A DNA stretch of 5,132 nt from Burkholderiales bacterium UBA6064. Lineage in GTDB: Bacteria > Pseudomonadota > Gammaproteobacteria > Burkholderiales > Burkholderiaceae_B. Below the pieces are notes generated by a model. It ran no database searches, was not told where the DNA came from, and worked only from the letters and a program-made list of their open reading frames with translations. Location: contig DIYC01000173.1 of assembly GCA_002428895.1 (NCBI GenBank), positions 1 to 5,132 on the forward strand, read 5' to 3'. Numbering within the stretch: the first letter of the stretch is position 1; every line of letters begins with the position of its first letter. The position numbers were made by a program, and so were the translations under genes. Of the stretch, positions 1-5,132 are shown piece by piece.

Positions 1-1
1 G

Positions 2-646
2 AGCCAAGGTGCTAATCAGGTTGAGTATTCAGAAGCGCCGTTGATTTTTGATTTTGTATCCCCTGAATCACGGACAGGGCAAGGGCTACCCGTATTAAGT
101 ACGTTGCTCAAACAACAATTCGGCTGGGGAGTGCAAGTAACCACCTTAAAATCAGCACCTGAACCTGCCACCAGAAGTCGACTTGGTTTGGGTTCATCTT
201 TCAGCCACCGCAGTGGCAAAGCAAACCCCTTAAGTCGGGTGTTTGTTGTCACTGTGCCAACTGCTGTGTTGGGCAGACAGCTTGATGCGGATGCAGCCAA
301 CACCCAGACACTGATGTTAATTGAATTTGAATGGCCTTCGAATAACCCATTTGACAAGGCGGACAGAAAATTGAGACTTGAAGCAGCCAACCTTCAGTTA
401 AACCAGTTTTTACGTGAAGGAGTTCATCCGATTATTCGCTCTGATTCAACTGAAAAACCGCAGACTGCCTTGTCGTTGTTGAGTTTGTATTTGAGAAATA
501 AAAATAGTCAGGAAATGAATTTTGGCACGTTTTATCTTGGTTTATTACCGAATCAACAGCAACAATCAAAATTTTTAGTAATGGATTCCGAAGCCTCGAG
601 ACAACTTTATAACATCACGACCAACTTAGCAATGCGCAAAAAATAA
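2..646 (+). CDS. C-terminal part of an unrecognised protein with a degenerate tyrosine-phosphatase-like layout (5' partial)
   Basis: The frame is open to the left edge, so the true start lies outside; 214 residues are visible and the TTG at 41 is unlikely to be the start. No close family is recognised. By eye, residues ~30-210 follow the order of a classical protein tyrosine phosphatase domain: a GWGVQVTT strand (~41-47), RVFVVTV (~79-84), LMLIEFEWPS (104-113) at the WPD-loop position, IIRSDSTEKPQTA (144-156) at the P-loop position, and KFLVMDSEASRQLY (190-203) at the Q-loop position. The gap from the WPD 'D' position (here Ser113) to the nucleophile position (here Ser147) is 34 residues, the same as Asp181-Cys215 in PTP1B. 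The acid, Cys, Arg (here Pro153) and Gln all look lost, so catalysis is not expected. The coding status is well supported by a long open frame ending at a strong terminator. The fold is inference, and an unrelated hypothetical protein remains possible. Confidence 0.8.
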   Translation, partial: SQGANQVEYSEAPLIFDFVSPESRTGQGLPVLSTLLKQQFGWGVQVTTLKSAPEPATRSRLGLGSSFSHRSGKANPLSRVFVVTVPTAVLGRQLDADAANTQTLMLIEFEWPSNNPFDKADRKLRLEAANLQLNQFLREGVHPIIRSDSTEKPQTALSLLSLYLRNKNSQEMNFGTFYLGLLPNQQQQSKFLVMDSEASRQLYNITTNLAMRKK

Positions 647-654
647 ACTGATAC

Positions 655-690
655 AAGAGTGTTCAATCACAAGCGCTATTGAACACTTTT
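655..690 (+). terminator. Rho-independent terminator between convergent genes
   Basis: A perfect 10-base inverted repeat (AGTGTTCAAT at 658-667, ATTGAACACT at 678-687) encloses a 10-base loop and is followed by TTTATTTTT. The stem can extend outward through a G-U and two A-U pairs (655-657 with 688-690). It lies 8 bases after the stop of the left-edge gene, so it clearly terminates that gene. On the minus strand the same hairpin follows the 500-residue gene's stop, but the sequence after it is poor in T, so termination in that direction may be weaker. Confidence 0.88.
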
Positions 691-703
691 ATTTTTCAAT
701 TCA

Positions 704-2206
704 TTAGACCGTTTCACTATTAGCGCTCATTTTTGTATTCTGATTTAAAAAATACGTAAATGCGTTTAGAGTGATCTGTGCTGAATATCCTATTAAAGTT
801 TTGCTATATTCAACATTGTTTCTGTTGACTGAACATGCGCTAAGAAATAATAGAAAGTCCTTTATCTTTTCTATCGTTAACCAACTAGAAGCTCGATCTT
901 TACCAGTAAAAATTCTTTCAAGCCAATCAACTGCCTTTTTTAATTCCTCAATTTTTCCTTTTATCTCTTCATCGGTTTTTCCAAGCGGATTTTCCGTCAT
1001 TTTCTCTAGCTGTTCAGCCGTTTTATTCCACCCCCAAAAATTCTCATCAAATTCTAGTGGTTCAGGTTCGCTTAAACCAGCGACACCCTCGACCGTCCCT
1101 TCCTGAACACTCTCCATCCCGACAGCAGTGACTTCTTGCCAAATAGCCGTGTCATCAAATTCTTCTTCATAAATGCGATAGTCAGCAATCTCTTCTAATT
1201 CAGGCATTTGATCTTCGTCCATCTCGATACGATGACTCACGGCATGCTGGCTATTTTCTTCATCAGAAGGAAATTCGCCATCAGATTCACTTATGGGTTT
1301 TGCAGCCTGCAATGGCGATGAAGTTTTGGTTTCAGGGTGCACGTTGTTGTACATAACCCGACATGCTTGAACCAGTTCATCCACTTGGCTACGGTGCTTA
1401 TGATCAGGAATTAACGCCGATTTTTTTCCACGCGCGTTTATAATAAACTGCATGACCAATGTTCTAAACGCTGGTTCATCATTGACGTCAATCTGATTAT
1501 TTGGCGTGTTACACCACTCATGAAATTGATCAAGAACCAGTAAGCTGGCCGACCGACAAATTCCTTTTGCCGAGGAAAACTGACCAGTTAAATTATTTTC
1601 AAGTTGATGATGCTCTCTAAACTCACTAAGCTGCGTATGGCATTTTAATAACATGTCACTGTTTAATGCGTACCCATCAAATTTGGGGTAAAACTCGATG
1701 AGTTGAATTTCAAATCGATCGTCTGGGTTGGTCAAGCTTTGAAGTCGAATACCCGCTGAAATTCGTTTAACACGCTCTTCTTGAGAATTGTCATCGATGT
1801 CGTTGATTACCGCAGTGACCGTATATTCCTTCCCCTCATGCTGAATTGTCAGTTCTCGCTGATCTTTATTAGCCTGCAAGCACTGTTGCAACAGGCTAGG
1901 ATGCCGTGAGTCTTGCAAGGGTTTGGGGTGTTTATCTGAATTAAAAAGATGCTTGCACTGTAAAAACCCACGCTCGCTGTGAAACGACACCAAGGGTTGA
2001 TTCTTATTAATACATTCAAAAAGCCGTGCGCTCATTTCATTGTTATTGTTTGAATGTGCGCACACAGAGCGTTTGGCTTTAGAATTTGGAATCAGTGAAG
2101 CAGCGGGTATTTCTGTGATCGGATTCTGTCCTGTTTGCTGCACATTCGCTTGGGCAAACACTGCACTTAAAGGGATTGCTGCGGTGGATGCATGAATGCT
2201 ACCCAT
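704..2206 (-). CDS. Tyrosine-phosphatase-like pseudoenzyme with catalytic Cys replaced by Ser, plus acidic linker and coiled-coil tail (putative)
   Basis: The product is 500 residues. The ATG at 2206 is chosen over an in-frame TTG at 2248 because GAGGAAA sits 7 bases before it. No named family is recognised. Residues 1-100 are polar, without a clear signal peptide or membrane helix. Residues ~100-288 follow the order of a classical PTP domain: KEYTVTAV (126-133), ERVKRISAGIRL (144-155), IQLIEFYPKFDGYAL (167-181) at the WPD-loop position, SSAKGICRSASLLVLD (211-226) at the P-loop, and SALIPDHKHRSQVDEL (263-278) at the Q-loop. In HCx5R[ST] terms, His and Cys are Ser211 and Ser212, while Gly215, Arg218 and Ser219 are kept. 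Asp177 lies 35 residues before Ser212, close to the PTP spacing of 34. Residues ~306-390 are very acidic with a YRIYEEEF stretch, and ~396-435 look like a coiled coil. PTP fold plus lost nucleophile suggests a phosphotyrosine-binding pseudophosphatase, perhaps a secreted effector. That role is inference. Confidence 0.85.
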   Translation of the reverse strand: MGSIHASTAAIPLSAVFAQANVQQTGQNPITEIPAASLIPNSKAKRSVCAHSNNNNEMSARLFECINKNQPLVSFHSERGFLQCKHLFNSDKHPKPLQDSRHPSLLQQCLQANKDQRELTIQHEGKEYTVTAVINDIDDNSQEERVKRISAGIRLQSLTNPDDRFEIQLIEFYPKFDGYALNSDMLLKCHTQLSEFREHHQLENNLTGQFSSAKGICRSASLLVLDQFHEWCNTPNNQIDVNDEPAFRTLVMQFIINARGKKSALIPDHKHRSQVDELVQACRVMYNNVHPETKTSSPLQAAKPISESDGEFPSDEENSQHAVSHRIEMDEDQMPELEEIADYRIYEEEFDDTAIWQEVTAVGMESVQEGTVEGVAGLSEPEPLEFDENFWGWNKTAEQLEKMTENPLGKTDEEIKGKIEELKKAVDWLERIFTGKDRASSWLTIEKIKDFLLFLSACSVNRNNVEYSKTLIGYSAQITLNAFTYFLNQNTKMSANSETV

Positions 2207-2211
2207 GGCTA

Positions 2212-2218
2212 TTTCCTC
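2212..2218 (-). promoter_or_regulatory. Ribosome binding site that decides the start of the 500-residue gene
   Basis: On the minus strand GAGGAAA precedes the ATG at 2206 with 7 bases between its AGGA core and the start codon. It makes the ATG the probable start. The upstream in-frame TTG at 2248 has no comparable site and would place this motif inside the coding region. Confidence 0.75.
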
Positions 2219-2291
2219 GTATAAATAAAAAACAATTGGTAAACCCAAGCCGCTGTATAAACATCGAATACGTATTAATTATTTGAATTGG

Positions 2292-2300
2292 ATTGTATCA
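2292..2300 (-). promoter_or_regulatory. Possible extended -10 promoter for the 500-residue gene
   Basis: The minus strand reads TGATACAAT, which fits an extended -10 element (TGn followed by TACAAT, one mismatch to TATAAT). No good -35 box is seen at the normal distance: TTGCAA is present but only 13 bases upstream. Transcription from here would give a leader of about 80 bases rich in A and T. The surrounding AT-richness makes chance matches likely. Confidence 0.3.
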
Positions 2301-2406
2301 GTCTGATTATTTGCAAAGACGATTTTGGTTGCTTTTTTTAAAGTGATTCCTTGGGTATGGTAAACCCTGACAATTGTCGCGTTAAGCCTAAAATCAAGGC
2401 AACCCT

Positions 2407-3165
2407 TTAATAGTCTTGTGCGCAGTCTACTAACTTACTTTGTGGATTTAAACGATAAATGGCCTGTAATGCCTGCATATCTTGCTCTACACCAATTAAC
2501 TCAACGTAAGTTCTAGGAGGCCCTAATCTTGGCTGAATAACAACACCACTTAACCCACGACGCTCCATCTCCTGTTGATGAATCAAGGCTCGACTTTCAA
2601 GCCGAAACATTCCTAAAGAAATAGCACCCTGAAGTGGCCCAGACTCGACCATTAAAAAAGCATCCACAATTCCTAACTGCGTCAATTTTTCTAATCCAAT
2701 TCCTTGTTGCACCAACGCCTGTGGCAGATACACAATATAACCGACAGGACTTCGACGAGAAACCTCACGCCATGTTCCTTGCCATTGAGCCAACGCATCA
2801 ATTACCCGATTGTTTTGCTCACTTAACAGAGGTCCCCAACGCATGCATAACTCAGGTTGAGTGACTTCGTTACGCACTACTTGTTGGGCGTTTTCGATCA
2901 CTGAACTTAACCCCTCACCCCCTTGCACAGTAGCGGTCATTAAGCTCTCATGTAACTGCTGCTGCTTTTTAAATTCAAGCTCCCAGGGACGAACTACGGC
3001 AATCATTTCAGCACGAAGCGCCATGGACGACGTCGCAATTTTTGCAGAAGAGAAACCATACACCGAATTCAACCCATTGAGTGCAAACAACACACCATGA
3101 ATCAACACCAGTACCACGACAACAGACCACCACAGCCACTGCTTTACAAATTCAGGTTTAAACAT
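2407..3165 (-). CDS. Membrane-anchored SPOR-like domain protein
   Basis: The 252-residue product has one N-terminal transmembrane helix (about 10-31, rich in W, V and L) preceded by positive charges, which suggests an inner-membrane anchor with the rest in the periplasm. Residues 65-135 look helical and include CMRWGP (107-112), resembling the C-x-x-W-G-P segment that precedes the SPOR-like domain in betaproteobacterial proteins encoded after coaX. Residues ~141-223 match the SPOR layout: a YIVYLP strand (143-148), VDAFLMVESGPLQGAISLGMF (the family's 'iSLG-F' core at 182-187), a helix of SRALIHQQEMERRG, and a VVIQPR strand. SPOR domains bind denuded peptidoglycan at division sites; whether this diverged copy does so is unknown. 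The ATG at 3165 overlaps the end of coaX by 22 bases, with AAGGG upstream, indicating co-transcription and probable translational coupling. It is the last gene of the unit. Confidence 0.85.
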   Translation of the reverse strand: MFKPEFVKQWLWWSVVVVLVLIHGVLFALNGLNSVYGFSSAKIATSSMALRAEMIAVVRPWELEFKKQQQLHESLMTATVQGGEGLSSVIENAQQVVRNEVTQPELCMRWGPLLSEQNNRVIDALAQWQGTWREVSRRSPVGYIVYLPQALVQQGIGLEKLTQLGIVDAFLMVESGPLQGAISLGMFRLESRALIHQQEMERRGLSGVVIQPRLGPPRTYVELIGVEQDMQALQAIYRLNPQSKLVDCAQDY

Positions 3166-3950
3166 TGTTGTAACCCTTTAAAAACGGCATTTGGAATAAG
3201 AATGACCTGGCAACCCAACGACTCTAAATTGAACCATGAATACGCTCCGCCCGCCACCCACACAACCACCTGTTCGTTAGGCCATTGCAGATGCAATAAA
3301 CGAATCGCATTTTCCAAGACACTTTGTTGAGCCAGTTGCACCCCCATACAAATCGCTTGACGAGTGGATGTAGGCCATATCGCTTGATCTTGCGCTTGAA
3401 ATTCAAACTGTGGCAATTGCTGGGTTGCGCTGGATAAGCTGCGCATCATTAAGTCGACTCCAGGCGCGATAAACCCACCTAAATGAACAAATCGAGAGGC
3501 AGTTTGCTGAACCAAAGAGGACTGCACCACTGCATCCACAGTGGTTGCAGTTCCAAAGCTCACCATCAAATTAACCGCAAAGGTAGATTCGGTGGCCAAC
3601 GCCAAACAGCCCAACCAACGATCAATTCCTAATTGTTGATTGTGATAATACGGACAACTTAAGACAGAGCAAGCTTGCACCCGTGGCACCAGTAGAGGAA
3701 CAGAACCGACCGCATGACGTAACCCCTGCAGCCAATCAAGACCCAACACAGAGGCCACAACAACATGTTGAATGGTTGGGTATTTTGAACTTAATTCTCG
3801 AAACCAATCGATTGGTTGATTGGGCAACAACAACTGTTCCGTTGCCACCACGTCGGTGGTGATCACATCAAACCCACCTTGCGATTGTTTCTGGCAAACC
3901 TGCCACTTCACCCGAGAATTACCAGCGTCAATCAACAGGAACAGAGGCAT
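3144..3950 (-). CDS. coaX: Type III pantothenate kinase
   Basis: CoaX phosphorylates pantothenate with ATP to give 4'-phosphopantothenate, the first step of coenzyme A synthesis, in the cytoplasm. Type III enzymes need a monovalent cation and are not inhibited by coenzyme A. The 268 residues match the family length. Motifs in order are LIDAGNSRVKW (6-16, phosphate-binding Asp8), LGIDRWLG (107-114, with the catalytic-region Asp110), SFGTATTVDAV (131-141), GGFIAPGVDLMMRSL (158-172) followed by T-x-x-LP, and VAGGAY (232-237). All expected ASKHA-fold elements are present, so it should be active. The start could be the ATG at 3950 or the GTG at 3953; both overlap the birA stop in the string GTGATG (by 1 or 4 bases). 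The ATG is preferred by codon strength. The overlap implies translational coupling to birA. Confidence 0.96.
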   Translation of the reverse strand: MPLFLLIDAGNSRVKWQVCQKQSQGGFDVITTDVVATEQLLLPNQPIDWFRELSSKYPTIQHVVVASVLGLDWLQGLRHAVGSVPLLVPRVQACSVLSCPYYHNQQLGIDRWLGCLALATESTFAVNLMVSFGTATTVDAVVQSSLVQQTASRFVHLGGFIAPGVDLMMRSLSSATQQLPQFEFQAQDQAIWPTSTRQAICMGVQLAQQSVLENAIRLLHLQWPNEQVVVWVAGGAYSWFNLESLGCQVILIPNAVFKGLQQCLNLNL

Positions 3951-4702
3951 CACGACAGTATCCGCAACGACACATCGGCGTTCAAAAAAGTCTGCTTGCC
4001 CTGATCCGTTTGAATGCAGTAGGCCCCTTCGTCAGACACACCCAAAGAATAACCACTGGCAACCAACACACCATTTTGACGCAACTCGACTAAACGGCCT
4101 AAATATGCATCAAATTGATTAAAATAATCTTGGAACTGAGAAAAACCATACGATTGGGCATGCACCACTGTTTCACGCAAACGACAAGCCAACTGATACA
4201 CCCACTGTGTTTTCTGATGGCCCGCTAAATGAACACCACATTGGCTGAGTGCACCACATTGAAACGATGGCGATTGCAAGGACATAAGATTTATGCCAAC
4301 ACCGATCACCAAATACGTGAGGCCACGATGACTGGCTGTTTGACACAACACGCCCCCCAACTTCAATTGATTCAACAACAAATCATTAGGCCATTTTAAG
4401 GCCAACCCAGAAATAGGCAACTTGCTTAACTCGCGATGCACGTCAATTCCCACCGCCAAACCCATCCAAACAGGTAAAGGAAGTTGAACCTGAAGCGCAA
4501 GACTAAAACACAAACTTTTTCCTTTTTCGCTGTACCAAGACCGACCCAATCGACCTTGCCCATGAGTTTGATGATGTGCAACAACCACAAAAGGAACACT
4601 CAAATCGCCTGTTCGACACTGATTTAATGCCCAGGAATTTGTAGAATCAATAGAATCGAACTCGATCAACTGTAAACTAGTTGGCAACGTTTTTGTTTTC
4701 AT
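3950..4702 (-). CDS. birA: Biotin-[acetyl-CoA carboxylase] ligase, monofunctional (no repressor domain)
   Basis: BirA activates biotin with ATP to biotinyl-AMP and transfers it to the lysine of biotin carboxyl carrier protein, needed for fatty acid synthesis. The 250 residues begin almost directly with the catalytic domain: FDSIDSTNSWA (15-25), the biotinyl-AMP loop GQGRLGRSW (48-56, Gln where Arg is common), KWPND (103-107), KLGGVL (114-119, with the expected biotin-contacting Lys114) and IGVGINL (133-139). A short C-terminal SH3-like domain runs ~205-250. The N-terminal winged helix of E. coli BirA is missing, so it cannot act as the biotin-operon repressor; this is usual for betaproteobacterial copies. 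The ATG at 4702 is fixed because an in-frame stop lies two codons upstream. There is no clear Shine-Dalgarno site. It is first in the birA-coaX-SPOR unit. Confidence 0.96.
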   Translation of the reverse strand: MKTKTLPTSLQLIEFDSIDSTNSWALNQCRTGDLSVPFVVVAHHQTHGQGRLGRSWYSEKGKSLCFSLALQVQLPLPVWMGLAVGIDVHRELSKLPISGLALKWPNDLLLNQLKLGGVLCQTASHRGLTYLVIGVGINLMSLQSPSFQCGALSQCGVHLAGHQKTQWVYQLACRLRETVVHAQSYGFSQFQDYFNQFDAYLGRLVELRQNGVLVASGYSLGVSDEGAYCIQTDQGKQTFLNADVSLRILS

Positions 4703-4710
4703 TGTTTAAC
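4681..4710 (+). promoter_or_regulatory. Possible promoter of the VanZ-like gene
   Basis: TTGGCA (4681-4686, five of six to TTGACA) is followed after 18 bases by TTTAAC (4705-4710, four of six to TATAAT). This would start transcription about 20 bases before the ATG at 4736. The -35 box lies inside the first codons of birA on the other strand. Confidence 0.35.
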
Positions 4711-4735
4711 GTAATTAGGCTGAACTCACTATCCT

Positions 4736-5132
4736 ATGAAATTTATTGTACCAACCATCCAAAGAGAACAAACCTATTACGGCATGCTGATGGTTGCACT
4801 GTTAACCACATTCATTATTGTTCATTTAAGCTTATACCCCTACCTAGGCTGGAAAGACATCGGAATTGGCAGCTTTGAATATTTGACTGGGCCATGGATA
4901 CCCGTGCATCAAACCATCTTGTGGGACGACATTTTTGTCAACATTTTAGCCTATATTCCACTGGGTTTAACACTCACACTGGGACTTATTCGCTTACCTA
5001 AGCGCCTAGAACTAATTCTAGTACCTATTCTTGGACTCTCGCTTTCACTCTTGCTTGAGGCTACACAAACCTGGATACCCAGTCGAGTTCCTTCAAAAAT
5101 GGATGTACTGACCAACTTAATGGGCACTACTG
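4736..5132 (+). CDS. VanZ-family membrane protein (3' partial)
   Basis: The gene runs off the right edge; 132 residues are visible. The ATG at 4736 is the first start after an in-frame stop at 4721, so the start is firm although no Shine-Dalgarno site is seen. Transmembrane helices are likely at about 14-34, 66-86 and 91-108. The VanZ-family signature is clear: WDDIFVNILAYIPLG (63-77, with D65, N69, Y73, P75-G77), then LLEATQTWIPSR (106-117, with E108, Q111, P115, R117) and KMDVLTNLMG (121-130, with D123, N127, G130). VanZ itself gives low-level teicoplanin resistance in enterococci, but most proteins with this domain have no known role, and resistance should not be assumed. The missing part would be at least the final helices of the domain, and longer fusions are known in the family. 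Confidence 0.9.
   Translation, partial: MKFIVPTIQREQTYYGMLMVALLTTFIIVHLSLYPYLGWKDIGIGSFEYLTGPWIPVHQTILWDDIFVNILAYIPLGLTLTLGLIRLPKRLELILVPILGLSLSLLLEATQTWIPSRVPSKMDVLTNLMGTT
4745..4771 (-). promoter_or_regulatory. Possible promoter of the birA-coaX-SPOR operon
   Basis: On the minus strand an extended -10, TGGTACAAT (hexamer at 4745-4750, TGG at 4751-4753), stands 15 bases from a weak -35 TTGTTC (4766-4771). It would start transcription about 35 bases before the birA ATG. It lies inside the start of the divergent VanZ-like gene, as it must given the 33-base gap. The -10 is good and the -35 and spacing are poor. Confidence 0.4.

Larger units (their letters stand above)
2207..2406. other. AT-rich spacer between the accessory gene and the core operon
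   Basis: No reading frame of note is seen here. The spacer lies downstream of the SPOR-like gene and upstream of the 500-residue gene, both on the minus strand. It contains a perfect 10-base palindrome GACAATTGTC (2369-2378), two direct copies of GGTAAACCC (2238-2246 and 2359-2367), each with a CAATTG nearby (2233-2238 and 2371-2376), and a run of seven T (2333-2339). No convincing terminator for the operon was found: GCCT/AGGC and GGGT/ACCC stems are short and lack a T tract on the minus strand. Confidence 0.5.

Noticed and set aside
771..1106. Plus-strand open frame inside the 500-residue gene
   Set aside because: It lies opposite a well-supported gene with a good ribosome binding site and its product shows no recognisable motif; low-complexity Ser/Phe content reflects the acidic coding strand below it.
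2140..2206. Sec signal peptide at the N-terminus of the 500-residue protein
   Set aside because: There is no positively charged start and the hydrophobic stretch (residues 9-20) is short and interrupted, despite an A-x-A-like sequence near residue 20.
704..2248. A longer version of the 500-residue protein starting at a TTG at 2248
   Set aside because: The ATG at 2206 has a strong, well-spaced ribosome binding site; the TTG has none and adds 14 residues with no clear purpose.
2300..2340. Terminator around the T7 run at 2333-2339
   Set aside because: The run is on the plus strand, where no gene precedes it, and the available stem (GCAA/TTGC) is only four base pairs.
2340..2406. Terminator for the SPOR-like gene
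   Set aside because: Only four-base stems (GCCT/AGGC, GGGT/ACCC) without a minus-strand T tract; the palindrome GACAATTGTC has no loop and no T tract.
3816..4122. Plus-strand open frames across the birA-coaX junction
   Set aside because: They run antisense to two firmly identified enzymes and their products show no family features.
1..5132. CRISPR arrays, tRNA or rRNA genes, insertion sequences and phage attachment sites
   Set aside because: No regularly spaced repeats, tRNA-like cloverleaf, transposase motifs or long terminal inverted repeats were seen on either strand.

Overview
The window looks like a chromosomal segment of a proteobacterium with moderate-to-low GC, most likely a betaproteobacterium of the Burkholderiales type. 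The reason is the right half: a biotin ligase without the N-terminal DNA-binding domain (birA), a type III pantothenate kinase with the motif DAGNSRVKW (coaX), and a membrane-anchored SPOR-like protein with a C-x-x-W-G-P motif, packed head to tail. This combination is familiar from that group. The assignment is inference from gene order and motifs, not from a database match.

Layout. Positions 2-646 (+) hold the 3' part of a gene that starts outside the window. It faces a 500-residue gene at 704-2206 (-), and a strong hairpin terminator at 655-690 separates the two convergent genes. A roughly 200-base spacer (2207-2406) follows. The core operon runs leftward: birA (3950-4702), coaX (3144-3950) and the SPOR-like gene (2407-3165), with overlapping gene ends. 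A VanZ-family membrane protein (4736 to the right edge, cut off) diverges from birA after a 33-base gap.

The right half is housekeeping. BirA attaches biotin to carboxylase carrier protein, CoaX makes the first committed intermediate of coenzyme A, and the SPOR-like protein is probably an inner-membrane, envelope-facing protein. The VanZ-like protein is an integral membrane protein of unknown role.

The left half is accessory and is the interesting part. Read by eye, both left-hand proteins show the layout of the classical protein tyrosine phosphatase (PTP) fold, but with altered active sites. In the 500-residue protein the P-loop reads SSAKGICRSAS: Ser stands where the catalytic Cys should be and the phosphate-binding Arg is kept, which is the natural equivalent of a substrate-trapping C-to-S mutant. 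In the left-edge protein the general acid, the nucleophile and the Arg all appear lost. They may be a pair of pseudophosphatases, possibly secreted effectors or phosphotyrosine readers. This needs a structure prediction or profile search to confirm.
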